From NCBI RefSeq assembly GCF_000224085.1, contig NC_015945.1, positions 1,437,501-1,501,500 of the forward strand: 64,000 bases of DNA, given 5' to 3'. Source of the stretch: Allomuricauda ruestringensis DSM 13258 (GTDB lineage: Bacteria; Bacteroidota; Bacteroidia; Flavobacteriales; Flavobacteriaceae). How positions within the stretch are numbered: the stretch's first letter is position 1; the number at the start of each line of letters is the position of its first letter. This document shows positions 10,133 through 18,952 of the stretch, piece after piece. Under the pieces are notes generated by a model. That model did no database searches, was not told where the DNA came from, and saw only the letters and a list, made by a program, of their open reading frames with translations. The translations under genes and the position numbers were made by a program.

Positions 10133-12202
10133 TTAAATGGTTGTGTTTGATTTTATTCGCATAATCCACATATCGTCGTTATACGAAGCGTTTAGTTTGG
10201 TATAGTAAGATGTTAAGGCGTTGTTCCAGGTTTCGTGCTTTTTCAAATACACGTACCTGTGCTTGTCCTCTGGGCTTATAAAATAGCTTGCATGCAACCC
10301 TCTGGAATTCAGTTCTTTTACAAACTCTTTGGCGCTTGATGAACTTTCAAAAACATTGGCAATGATGTAAAAGCCTTCTGGCAGTCCGTCAACGGATTGG
10401 GATCTGATTACGACATTGTGCTTTCCTTTGGAACTGTTGGCCACATTTTTGGACAATAGATTATTTTCGTATTTGGAGTTACGTTTGTTGACCTCTCCTG
10501 AATACCCCGCTATTCGAGAATTACCATTGTTCACGTTCATTACCCAAGCATCACCTTGGTATGTGCCGTTCATTTTGCTGTGGTAAGCTTCTAAAACATC
10601 GTTTTTGTTGCCAAAGTCCCCAATGTAAACGTAGTTAAGACCGTTTTTTGGGTTTTGGAAATAGTCAGCATCAATTCCTTGAGCTCTTAGTTTTTCAATG
10701 AATGCATTTACGTTGTTGGGGTCTCTAAAAACATTGGCAATCAAATAATGACCGCTTTCCACATTGGGTACGGCATGAGATTTGAAACCAGTTTTTTTAC
10801 TTTTTGAAGGTCTATAGGTATTATCCTTTTTTACACCTGAATTTGATGCGTAAGTTGCACGGGTACTACCTTTTGTTTCATTGATCTTGATGACCTTTTT
10901 GGTTGAGGTATTGTTAGATAGTCCGTGGTTGGCCAAAGGTTGTTTTCTTTGGGTCACGATATCGGCGCTGTCCATATTGGCAAAGTATACTTCCTTGGCT
11001 TTTTCCTCCAAGGCTGGGTTTTGACCTCGGGTTTCGCGTTGAACCATTTTCATTACGGTTTCAAAGCGTCTTTCCAAGTCTTGTTTACGCGTTGATTCTA
11101 TAGAATCTTGACGCATCAACAATTCATCCAGTATGGCGTCGTTCTCGGCCAGTTTGTCTTTTAGCTGGGCAATTTCAAGGTCTTTATCGGTAATATTAAG
11201 ACTGTCTTGTGGTACGTCTTCATCATTGGAAACTAATTCTTCCCCTTCTGTTTCGAGCATTACACGATCCTCGGTAAGGTTGGGCGTAAAGGAGTATGCC
11301 AATGAGATTTCGTGGGTGACACCAAAGTTTTCAAACTCGTTGGAGAGGCCTTTCTCCACGGTATACCCCAGAGAGATGTTTTTGGTAAGGTTGAAACCAA
11401 GTCCTGCGGAAGCCCCATAAAAGTCGTCATATCCTGCTTGTACCCAACCTAATTTAGGCAGGTCAAGAATTAAATTTCCGCCCAATGTGATGTTTTCTTC
11501 ACCTACTTTCCGCACTCTGGCCAAGGGCATTAAACGGGCACGTTCCATAATACCGCTTCCGTTTTCAAACTGATGGGTATATTGTAGGTGTCCAGAGTAA
11601 GTTTTTTCGTTGAAATCAGTTACGGATTCACTGGTTTTTAGGTTGTAATCAAATAGATTTTCTGCAAAACCACCGATATCAAACTTCCCTATGGAAAAGT
11701 TGAAACCTGGTTGAAAGCTTACCAAGGAGCTGCTTTCCAAAGTTCCCAACAATGGGTCAAAATCAACGGAATTGGCCCTGTCTTGATTAAATGCACTTTG
11801 ATAGTAACTAACATTGGCTCCAAAGGTAAATGTGCTGTTCTGGCTCAAACGTACACCATAGGCATAGTTGGCGTGTACACCAAAGTTGTTGAAGAGGCCT
11901 TCGCGGTTGGTAAACAAGCTAAGACCAACACCGCTTCTATCGCTCACCCTACCACTATAGCTCAAGAAGTAAACCTGGTTATTGTCATCAAAAGATACCG
12001 ATTGGTTTCTGTGAAAAAGGTTGATGTAAGACTTGTCTTCCCTAACCGTTGAAAAAGTGGGGTTTAGCAAGAACCTATTGAACTTTAAAAGGTTTTGGGA
12101 GGGGACGTTATATGGTACATAGGCTTCTTCTTCCTGTCCTCTCATACCAGAGAAGGCAAGTAGCAAGACGGCAAGTAATAGTAGAGGTTTCTTGGTTTGC
12201 AT
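10133..12202 (-). CDS. PorP/SprF family outer-membrane protein with two C-terminal SPOR-like domains
   Basis: 689 aa. A signal peptide (MQTKKPLLLLAVLLLAFSG) is followed by a PorP/SprF-type beta-barrel over about residues 25-310, typified by LLKFNRFLLNPTFSTVREDK at its start and aromatic-ended strands after it. A charged coiled-coil region follows (about 345-405). Two related domains close the protein: about 485-555 (HYLIANVFRDPNNVNAFIEK) and about 620-689 (FYIIANVFESSSSAKEFVKE). Each has the SPOR-like layout, with a conserved YVYIGDF/YVYLKKH strand. PorP/SprF proteins work with the T9SS to attach or present type B cargo; SPOR domains usually bind glycan-denuded peptidoglycan. The gene starts 6 bp after the upstream gene and ends 13 bp before the giant adhesin, so it is probably that adhesin's dedicated partner, anchored to the wall. 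The fusion is longer than ordinary ~300-aa PorP proteins. Confidence 0.85.
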   Translation of the reverse strand: MQTKKPLLLLAVLLLAFSGMRGQEEEAYVPYNVPSQNLLKFNRFLLNPTFSTVREDKSYINLFHRNQSVSFDDNNQVYFLSYSGRVSDRSGVGLSLFTNREGLFNNFGVHANYAYGVRLSQNSTFTFGANVSYYQSAFNQDRANSVDFDPLLGTLESSSLVSFQPGFNFSIGKFDIGGFAENLFDYNLKTSESVTDFNEKTYSGHLQYTHQFENGSGIMERARLMPLARVRKVGEENITLGGNLILDLPKLGWVQAGYDDFYGASAGLGFNLTKNISLGYTVEKGLSNEFENFGVTHEISLAYSFTPNLTEDRVMLETEGEELVSNDEDVPQDSLNITDKDLEIAQLKDKLAENDAILDELLMRQDSIESTRKQDLERRFETVMKMVQRETRGQNPALEEKAKEVYFANMDSADIVTQRKQPLANHGLSNNTSTKKVIKINETKGSTRATYASNSGVKKDNTYRPSKSKKTGFKSHAVPNVESGHYLIANVFRDPNNVNAFIEKLRAQGIDADYFQNPKNGLNYVYIGDFGNKNDVLEAYHSKMNGTYQGDAWVMNVNNGNSRIAGYSGEVNKRNSKYENNLLSKNVANSSKGKHNVVIRSQSVDGLPEGFYIIANVFESSSSAKEFVKELNSRGLHASYFISPEDKHRYVYLKKHETWNNALTSYYTKLNASYNDDMWIMRIKSNTTI

Positions 12203-12208
12203 TGCTGC

Positions 12209-14470
12209 TTATTTAATAACAGTGATAGTTCCTTGTTTCAGGCTTTTTCCACCGCGCGTGATCTTGTAATAGAAAATCATGCTTTGTTTGTTGAACGATG
12301 TGGTGGATTGTGGCCAGTTGTTTTCGTAACCGGATTGGCTAAATACCTGTTCTCCCCGCTCATTAAAAATGGTGACAAGAACATTGGGGTCTCTGGAATA
12401 TGAGTTGGGCAATACCCATAAATCGTTAATACCATCGCCATTGGTGGTAATAACATTGGGTATGGCAAACATATCCCTGTAGGTCACAGTAATCACTTTG
12501 CTTATGGTACATGTCCCGAAGCTGGCAATCAACAGGTAGTCCCCTTCTTCGGTAAAGTCATAATAACTACTTGAAGAAATTAGGTTGTTACCAGCATCAT
12601 ACCATTCATAGGAATCTGCACCGCTAGCGGTAAGAGTTTGGGTCTCTCCCTCAACAATGATGAGGTCTTTGGATTTATCGAGCACCAATAGCGATTCATC
12701 GAATTTACTAATGGTTATCTCGTTGGATATCAATGTACAGTCGTTGGAAGTGATGACGAGTTGATACACGCCTGTTTCGCTAACGGTAAAGCTTTCAGAT
12801 GATGAATCAACTACGGTACCATCTTTCTTCCATTTGAAGGATTCATTGGCCAAGTCTGTTGTACTTTCAAGGACAATAGCTTCGCCTCCTTCACACAGCA
12901 CGGTGCCATTGGCCGTAATCTGTAGTGTTTCGTCGGATGCAAGCTTTACCTGTAGGCTATTGGATGATGCCTCAAAAGCATCAATAGCACCAAACAAAGT
13001 ATATTCGCCATTGTCCTCTTGCTCGGATATTGTGATGGTTTTGGACGTTTCTCCTAAAACTTCGGCACCATTCAATTTCCACTGATAATCAAAAGCGTTT
13101 TGTAAATCAGCAGTCACATTGGTGGTGGCACCATTGTCGTTTACAGCATTTATGGCAGTAAGACTCAAAGTGGCATCTACGCTCTCGCATGAAGCGTAAG
13201 TTCCTACGTAGTCTACTACAAACTCAAAAGAATCTGGGGTTACAACGCTAGTGATGGCAGAAGAGACTGGAGCAGGGGTACATGTGCCCCCATTGTCGGT
13301 TACTTCAACAAAATAATCCCCTACTTCGTTTATAACCAAAGAGTTGCTGATTGCATCCGTAATTTCGGTCCCGTTTTTATACCATTGGTATGTTGCACTT
13401 GATGCAGTAGTGCTAATGGATAATGTTTTGGTCTGCGAAGGAAGCAACACAATGTTTTCTTCATTATTGAGCGTAATATCAAAAGAACCTGCACCCGAAA
13501 CAGTTACAGGGTCGGATAGTTCGGTACAAATCGCGTAACCGGAAACTTCTACCTCATAAGAACCTTCAAAACCGCTAGCTCCTGCATCAACAGTAAACGT
13601 GCTTGCCTCCACGGTTGGTCCGCTTACAATGCTTCCGTCTTTGTACCAAGTATAGGTAAGCCCTTGTCCACTGATGCTGGACTCCAGCACATGTGTTTCC
13701 CCAGGACATATTTCCACATTGCTTTCGCCATTTATGGCCAACCCAGAACTTGTCCCTGTAGAAATTTCAATGGTGTTGGACAGGGTATTGGCCGTACCTG
13801 AGCAATCACCATAATCCAATTCTACATAATATATGCCCGGTTCAGAAACGGTGATGCTTTCTGATTTTTCCGCAAGCAATGTACCACTACGGTACCAATT
13901 GTAAAAGTAGTTGGCAGCATTAGGGATATTATGTGGCTTTAAGGTTACGGAACCTCCGCCGCATAATTGAATAAGACCTCCTGAAGGAATGTTTCCACTT
14001 CCATTTTGGCTGATCAATAACGGTGAATTGTAGTCGATATAGTACATGGAAAATGCCTCAGAAGCAGGGCTTGTCTTTGCGGGAGAGGTACTTCGCACCC
14101 TCATTTTAAAGTTATCCCCCCTCATATCAGTAGGAAGGGCAAATTTGAATTCAAAATCGAAAATTGTATTCTTGTCGCTAACTCGGGCCAGTTCAATGGG
14201 AGAAGAAAAGTATCCGTCGGCATCCGATAGCTCTAGCACAAACTCGTTGTTGCTATCTACCATAGGAGGATCCCAATTAAAACTTACATAGTATTCATTG
14301 AAACCATTGGAAGCGCAAACAGCTGTCCATGCTGTATTTCCTCCAAGGTTAGGGTTGGCTGCTGGCTCGGGTTTGTAGAGTATTTGAGCTTGGGCATCAA
14401 AAGCACCAAGCAGCATAAAAGCTAAGGCCAAAACTAGAATGCTATACGTTGAACTACTATTTTTCATCAC
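12209..14470 (-). CDS. Secreted Ig-like repeat protein with T9SS type B sorting domain
   Basis: 753 aa with a signal peptide (LVLALAFMLLGAFDAQAQ). An N-terminal domain (about 40-150) is followed by several Ig/PKD-like beta domains with the recurring pattern Y-x-W-x-K-(D/N)-G-x-x-(I/V), for example YTWYKDGSIV, YQWYKNGTEI and FKWKKDGTVV. The C-terminal ~85 residues match the gliding motility-associated (type B) sorting domain: AIPNVITTNGDGINDLW, VTIFNERGEQVF and a final KQGTITVIK. Such domains direct export through the T9SS to the cell surface. It is the first gene of a three-gene operon with the PorP/SprF partner and the giant adhesin. Its partner or ligand cannot be told from sequence; a role as an accessory adhesin subunit is inference. 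Confidence 0.88.
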   Translation of the reverse strand: MMKNSSSTYSILVLALAFMLLGAFDAQAQILYKPEPAANPNLGGNTAWTAVCASNGFNEYYVSFNWDPPMVDSNNEFVLELSDADGYFSSPIELARVSDKNTIFDFEFKFALPTDMRGDNFKMRVRSTSPAKTSPASEAFSMYYIDYNSPLLISQNGSGNIPSGGLIQLCGGGSVTLKPHNIPNAANYFYNWYRSGTLLAEKSESITVSEPGIYYVELDYGDCSGTANTLSNTIEISTGTSSGLAINGESNVEICPGETHVLESSISGQGLTYTWYKDGSIVSGPTVEASTFTVDAGASGFEGSYEVEVSGYAICTELSDPVTVSGAGSFDITLNNEENIVLLPSQTKTLSISTTASSATYQWYKNGTEITDAISNSLVINEVGDYFVEVTDNGGTCTPAPVSSAITSVVTPDSFEFVVDYVGTYASCESVDATLSLTAINAVNDNGATTNVTADLQNAFDYQWKLNGAEVLGETSKTITISEQEDNGEYTLFGAIDAFEASSNSLQVKLASDETLQITANGTVLCEGGEAIVLESTTDLANESFKWKKDGTVVDSSSESFTVSETGVYQLVITSNDCTLISNEITISKFDESLLVLDKSKDLIIVEGETQTLTASGADSYEWYDAGNNLISSSSYYDFTEEGDYLLIASFGTCTISKVITVTYRDMFAIPNVITTNGDGINDLWVLPNSYSRDPNVLVTIFNERGEQVFSQSGYENNWPQSTTSFNKQSMIFYYKITRGGKSLKQGTITVIK

Positions 14471-14536
14471 CGTTAGTATTTAAGAGGTTATGGGCCATAA
14501 GCCCTGTTAGTTTGTGCCCCTTAATTGTAATTTGTT

Positions 14537-14566
14537 CAAAAAGACGTTGTTCAGGCGTCTCTTTTT
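14537..14566 (-). other. Hairpin with T tract in the leader of the adhesin operon
   Basis: On the minus strand AGACG and CGTCT (5-bp arms, A/T-flanked) enclose a ~9-nt loop and are followed by a T run, about 70 bp upstream of the ATG at 14470. It could be an attenuator-like terminator for the adhesin operon or a chance A/T-flanked hairpin. The arms are short. Confidence 0.25.
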
Positions 14567-14706
14567 CATATAGTATTCAATAACAAATATGTCTCTAATT
14601 TCGACGAAAGGAAAGATATTGTTGTAGGCTATACCCAAAGTGTTGTGAAATCGCCTATTTTGTATACACAGATGCACGAATTATAGCTATCAACACGGGA
14701 TTTTAC

Positions 14707-14714
14707 TACATTTG
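14707..14714 (+). promoter_or_regulatory. Predicted -7 promoter element of glnS
   Basis: TACATTTG fits the Bacteroidota -7 consensus TAnnTTTG and lies 17 bp upstream of the glnS ATG. No clear -33 TTG was found at the usual distance. Confidence 0.55.
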
Positions 14715-14731
14715 CGCATCAAATTATTGGT

Positions 14732-16417
14732 ATGGCAGAAGAAGCTCGATCGCTCAATTTTATAGAACACATTGTTGAGGAGGACCTTACAAAGGGTTAC
14801 GCACAGGAAGACTTGAGGTTCCGTTTTCCCCCAGAACCCAATGGTTATTTACACATTGGGCACGCAAGTTCCATTTGCCTCAATTTTGGTCTGGGATTGC
14901 GCTATAATGCCCCTGTAAACCTACGTTTTGATGATACCAACCCGGCAAAGGAGGAGAAAGAGTATGTGGAGGCCATTAAAGAGGACGTAAGTTGGCTAGG
15001 TTTTGAATGGGCCACGGAGTGCTATGCCTCCGATTATTTTCAGCAGTTGTATGATTGGGCCGTAAAGTTGATTGAGGATGGCAAAGCCTACGTTGATAGC
15101 CAATCTTCGGAGGAAATTGCCAGCCAAAAAGGGACGCCAACCGAACCAGGAAAGGAAAGCCCCTATAGAAATCGGTCCGTTGAAGAGAACTTGAAGCTTT
15201 TCAAAGGAATGAAAGAAGGGGAGTTCAAGGACGGAGCGCATGTACTACGCGCCAAAATCAATATGGCTTCTTCCAATATGTTGATGCGTGATCCCGTAAT
15301 GTACCGAATCTTGCATAAGGCGCACCACCGCACAAATACCGATTGGTGTATTTACCCCATGTACGATTGGACGCATGGTGAAAGCGATTATATTGAACAG
15401 GTCTCACACTCCCTGTGTACATTGGAGTTTTTACCACACAGAGAGTTGTACGATTGGTTTTTAGACCAAGTGGTATCGCATGATAAATTGCGTCCCAAAC
15501 AGCGAGAGTTTGCCCGTAGGAACCTGAGCCATACCGTTGTAAGCAAGCGAAAACTGTTGCAATTGGTGGAAAAGGGCGTTGTAACAGGATGGGATGATCC
15601 CAGAATGCCCACAATTTCCGGTTTGCGAAGAAGGGGCTTTACTCCGGAGTCCATTAGAAATTTTGCGGATACGATTGGCATTGCCAAGCGGGACAATGTT
15701 GTTGATGTTGCCCTACTTGATTTTCATGTAAGGGAGCATCTCAATAAAATAGCTCCCCGTGTAATGGGGGTACTCAACCCATTAAAGGTGGTACTTACCA
15801 ATTATAAGGAGGGTGAAGAGGAATGGTTGGACGCGGAAAACAATCCAGAGGATCCATCGGCAGGTAGCAGAAAAGTACCATTTTCGAGGGAATTGTATAT
15901 AGAAAAAGAAGATTTTAGGGAAGAAGCTAACCGTAAGTTTTTTAGACTAAAGCTTGGTGGTGAGGTCCGTTTAAAAAATGGATACATCATCAAAGCGGAA
16001 AGCTGTACCAAGGATGACGATGGCAACATTATAGAGGTGCAGTGTACTTACGACCCCAAAAGTAAAAGTGGTTCCGGAACCGAGGAGAGCTTACGAAAAG
16101 TTAAGGGGACCCTGCATTGGGTTTCCATACCACATGCCATAACCGCTGAAGTTAGGTTGTACGATCGTTTATTCTCCGACCCAACACCCGATAGCCATAA
16201 GGATAAAGATTTTATGGACTTTGTTAATCCGGATTCTTTAGAGAAAGTAACCGGTTATTTGGAGCCAAGCCTGAATAATTTAAAAATCGGTGATCGTGTA
16301 CAATTTCAACGACTGGGTTATTTTAATGTGGACAAAGATTCCACTCCAGAGAATGTGGTCTTTAACAGAACAGTAACCTTAAGGGATACTTGGGCCAAAT
16401 TGGAGCAAAAAAACTAA
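14732..16417 (+). CDS. glnS: Glutaminyl-tRNA synthetase
   Basis: 561 aa, the usual length for a bacterial GlnRS. This class I enzyme charges tRNA-Gln with glutamine in the cytoplasm. The HIGH signature is in PNGYLHIGHASS (about residues 33-44) and the KMSKS-like loop is VVSKRKL (about 271-277). RFDDTNPAKE, the anticodon-binding beta-barrels in the C-terminal half and the VNPDSLEKVTGYLEPSL region match the GlnRS branch rather than GluRS. A separate GluRS gene lies at 18953-20449. The gene is monocistronic and diverges from the adhesin operon. Confidence 0.97.
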   Translation: MAEEARSLNFIEHIVEEDLTKGYAQEDLRFRFPPEPNGYLHIGHASSICLNFGLGLRYNAPVNLRFDDTNPAKEEKEYVEAIKEDVSWLGFEWATECYASDYFQQLYDWAVKLIEDGKAYVDSQSSEEIASQKGTPTEPGKESPYRNRSVEENLKLFKGMKEGEFKDGAHVLRAKINMASSNMLMRDPVMYRILHKAHHRTNTDWCIYPMYDWTHGESDYIEQVSHSLCTLEFLPHRELYDWFLDQVVSHDKLRPKQREFARRNLSHTVVSKRKLLQLVEKGVVTGWDDPRMPTISGLRRRGFTPESIRNFADTIGIAKRDNVVDVALLDFHVREHLNKIAPRVMGVLNPLKVVLTNYKEGEEEWLDAENNPEDPSAGSRKVPFSRELYIEKEDFREEANRKFFRLKLGGEVRLKNGYIIKAESCTKDDDGNIIEVQCTYDPKSKSGSGTEESLRKVKGTLHWVSIPHAITAEVRLYDRLFSDPTPDSHKDKDFMDFVNPDSLEKVTGYLEPSLNNLKIGDRVQFQRLGYFNVDKDSTPENVVFNRTVTLRDTWAKLEQKN

Positions 16418-16733
16418 CATAATTTTTCCTTATTTTAATTAGTTTCCCCATTGATTATTCTTATTAAAAACAGATTCTTCAGGAGAGGTATGCGTGCATT
16501 TTTTTATTGTCATGATTAATTACTTGGATGGGCAATAATCTGAGCAGAAAAAGCCTTATTCTCATTTTTTCTTCAAAATTTAGCTAACGCGTCAAGGTTT
16601 GCAGCGATTGAATCAATTTCTGTTTAGGATGTAACTTACATTTAGAGTAAATCGATTGGGTCAAGCAATATTTCACCTTTTTGAAGAGGCCTGATGGTTT
16701 TTCACTGAAGTTTAATTTAAAAGTTACAATATT
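16418..16733. other. 316-bp intergenic region with no recognised content
   Basis: AT-rich gap between glnS and the YtxH gene. No convincing hairpin terminator, RNA gene, repeat or small coding frame was seen; the promoter of the YtxH operon presumably lies here but no good TAnnTTTG was found. Confidence 0.5.
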
Positions 16734-17063
16734 ATGTCAAATAACACTGGAAACGTATTAACCGCATTATTAACTGGAGCTGTCGTTGGAGCAGGAATAG
16801 GAATTTTGTATGCACCGGACAAAGGAAAAAGGACCAGAAAAAAAATCAAGAAAAGTGCAGTAAAGGCAAAAGATGATATTACGCAAAGTATAACACATGC
16901 CAAAGAAGAATTCAGCAAGACTGCTGATGCAAAAAAGGAAGAGTTTGAGGAAAAGCTCGAGGACACACTTTCCAACATGAGCTATAAAGCCGACGATATC
17001 CTCGTAGCGTTGGAGAAAAAATTGGAAGACCTAAAAAAGAAGAACGCCCAACTACAGAAATAA
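16734..17063 (+). CDS. YtxH domain-containing protein
   Basis: 109 aa. The glycine-rich N-terminal membrane segment (LTALLTGAVVGAGIGILYAP, about residues 9-28) leads directly into DKGKRTRKKI, the hallmark of the YtxH family. A long Lys/Glu-rich helix, probably coiled coil, follows to the end (VALEKKLEDLKKKNAQLQK). In other bacteria YtxH proteins are general-stress, membrane-linked proteins of unknown biochemical role. It is the first gene of a tight trio, 3 bp before the holin-like gene. Confidence 0.85.
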   Translation: MSNNTGNVLTALLTGAVVGAGIGILYAPDKGKRTRKKIKKSAVKAKDDITQSITHAKEEFSKTADAKKEEFEEKLEDTLSNMSYKADDILVALEKKLEDLKKKNAQLQK

Positions 17064-17066
17064 TAT

Positions 17067-17417
17067 ATGGCATTCGAAGAAATTAAAGAACAGATAGATC
17101 ATGTGGAAGAGGGCGTTAGGTCTTACGTAAAGAACAGCCTGGATTTTTACCGACTTCAAAGTTTTCGGTCCATGATGAAAGGCATTACAATGGCCACCAA
17201 AGTGCTGTTAATTGGTGGAATAGCTTCTATTGCCCTACTGTTTCTTTCATTGAGTGCGGCATTTTGGTTCGGTAACATGCTGGGCAATACTGCACAGGGC
17301 TTTTTAATAGTGGGTGGATTTTATGTGCTAATAGGTATAATCATCTTCCTGTTGAGAATCAAGATCGAGAAGCCACTTTTAAAAGAGTTTTCTAAGTTTT
17401 ATTTTGATGAATTATGA
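17067..17417 (+). CDS. Phage holin family (Holin-X/YqjE-like) membrane protein
   Basis: 116 aa. An amphipathic N-terminal helix ([19 protein letters not shown]) precedes two transmembrane helices at about residues 46-70 and 76-95. This is the layout of the YqjE/Holin-X superfamily, found next to YtxH-like genes in many bacteria and not a phage lysis gene. The stop overlaps the next start by 4 bp, so the trio is translationally coupled. A membrane-associated stress function is inferred from family and context only. Confidence 0.75.
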
Positions 17418-17629
17418 TTCAGACACAATACACATCGTTCGAAGAAATTGATAGAGACCTTAAAGTCTTACGGTTACAAAGACAGATTGAAGAAGAAAAA
17501 GTGAAGCTTGCGGTTCAAAACACCAAGAAGGAACTTTACCCAACCAATATTCTTGGTGGAATGGCACCTTTGCTACAAAAAATTGCGATATCCTTTATTG
17601 CGAAAAAGCTGCTTAAAAAATTAGATTAA
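17414..17629 (+). CDS. Small conserved protein of the YtxH/holin-like operon (possibly DUF6327)
   Basis: 71 aa. It begins [20 protein letters not shown], continues with a charged helix, and ends with a hydrophobic and basic helix ([19 protein letters not shown]) that may sit on the membrane. It resembles the short third partner I associate with YtxH and holin-like genes in Flavobacteriaceae (I believe DUF6327), but this is from memory. It is the last gene before a repeat element at the convergent junction. Confidence 0.7.
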
Positions 17630-17774
17630 CCCTTTGTGCTTTTTGCCTAAAAAAGTTCTCGATACGATTTTTCGTTCCTCAAAATCACTCGAACTGACGC
17701 CCAGAACTAAATTTTATGTTCAAAATGCACAACGGACTAGATCAGTATTTGGTACCCAAACTTTATATAGAAGA

Positions 17775-17903
17775 AAGAGGTCTAAAAAGCATTGAAATAC
17801 GTCATTCTGAATTTATTTCAGAATCCCATCATATTGATAAACAAATCATTATGAGAACCTGAAACAAGTTCAGGTTGACGAAAACTGACTTTTTAGACCT
17901 CTT
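17775..17903. repeat. MITE-like repeat with terminal inverted repeats, copy 1
   Basis: About 129 bp bounded by 15-bp perfect inverted ends (aagaggtctaaaaag and its complement). The interior holds two smaller hairpins: attctga/tcagaat at about 17804-17824 and aacctgaa/ttcaggtt at about 17856-17876. The interior of about 105 bp is nearly identical to the copy at 37950-38084. It lies between the 3' ends of two convergent operons and may act there as a bidirectional transcription end. No coding capacity. Confidence 0.85.
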
Positions 17904-17923
17904 CCTTTTTATTAAAATAACAT

Positions 17924-18859
17924 TTAAGAGTCAGACGAATCTTTTTCGATTTGTTTGCGCTTCATGGCCTCGCCAATTTGGTTACTTGCCGTAAAAGAAG
18001 CCACCATGTTGTTCAGCATATCGCTACCTGCCTGTGGAGAATTCGGTAACAATATTAAATTGGTGTCCGTTTCTTCACCAATGGCCTGTAGTGTATCATA
18101 ATGTTGGGTAACTACAATAAGGGCCGATGCCTCCTGCGAATTGATGCCCACTTTGTTCAAAACCTCCACGGATTCTTCGAGACCACGGGCAATTTCCCTA
18201 CGTTGATCGGCAATACCTTGTCCCTGTAATCTTTTGCTCTCTGCTTCGGCTTTCGCTTTCTCAACAATAAGAATACGTTGGGCATCACCCTCAAATTGGG
18301 CCGCAATTTTTTCACGTTCCGATGCATTGATCCGGTTCATTGCCGCTTTTACCTGGGCATCCGGGTCAATATCGGTAACCAAAGTCTTTATGATATCAAA
18401 ACCATAATCGAACATGGCATCTTGCAATTCGGATTTAACGGCGTTGGCGATATCATCTTTTTTTACAAAGACATCATCCAGTTTCATTTTTGGAACCTCG
18501 GCACGTACTACATCAAAAACATAAGAGGTAATTTGATCATGTGGGTATTCCAATTGGTAAAATGCTTCATAAACTTTATCGCGGAGAACCACGTATTGAA
18601 CGGAAACTTTCAACTTTACAAAAACATCGTCCAAAGTTTTGGTCTCTACGATCACATCAAGCTGTTGAATCTTTAAACTCAAGCGACCGGCAATACGGTC
18701 TATAATCGGAATTTTCAATTGTAGCCCGGAATTCCGTATGCTATGGAATCTTCCAAAGCGTTCCACGGCCACGGCCGTTTGTTGTTTTACAATAAAGAAG
18801 AACTTGAACAGGATAACAAGCGCTACAAAAGCAATAGGTATAAAAAGATAGTTGCCCAT
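17924..18859 (-). CDS. SPFH/Band 7 domain membrane protein
   Basis: 311 aa. One N-terminal transmembrane helix (FIPIAFVALVILFKFFFIV) is followed by an SPFH/Band 7 domain (about 25-200) starting KQQTAVAVERFGRFHSI, with LKIPIIDRIAGRLSLK. A helical coiled-coil stretch rich in Ala/Glu (EKAKAEAESKRLQGQGIADQ) comes next. This is the stomatin/prohibitin-like branch, which forms membrane-bound oligomers and organises membrane microdomains or proteases. No NfeD partner gene is adjacent. It lies downstream of gltX on the same strand and may be cotranscribed with it (93-bp gap). Confidence 0.9.
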   Translation of the reverse strand: MGNYLFIPIAFVALVILFKFFFIVKQQTAVAVERFGRFHSIRNSGLQLKIPIIDRIAGRLSLKIQQLDVIVETKTLDDVFVKLKVSVQYVVLRDKVYEAFYQLEYPHDQITSYVFDVVRAEVPKMKLDDVFVKKDDIANAVKSELQDAMFDYGFDIIKTLVTDIDPDAQVKAAMNRINASEREKIAAQFEGDAQRILIVEKAKAEAESKRLQGQGIADQRREIARGLEESVEVLNKVGINSQEASALIVVTQHYDTLQAIGEETDTNLILLPNSPQAGSDMLNNMVASFTASNQIGEAMKRKQIEKDSSDS

Positions 18860-18952
18860 AGTGTTTATGATTTTATGTTAGAAATGGAAATTACGAAACT
18901 TGGCCATAGTATTGGTAGCCATTCGTCAAATAATGTTACACATCCGTCAATT

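Noticed and set aside
16734..17629. Prophage remnant suggested by the holin-like gene
   Set aside because: No other phage gene is near; YtxH plus holin-like plus small protein is a common stress gene set in Flavobacteriaceae.
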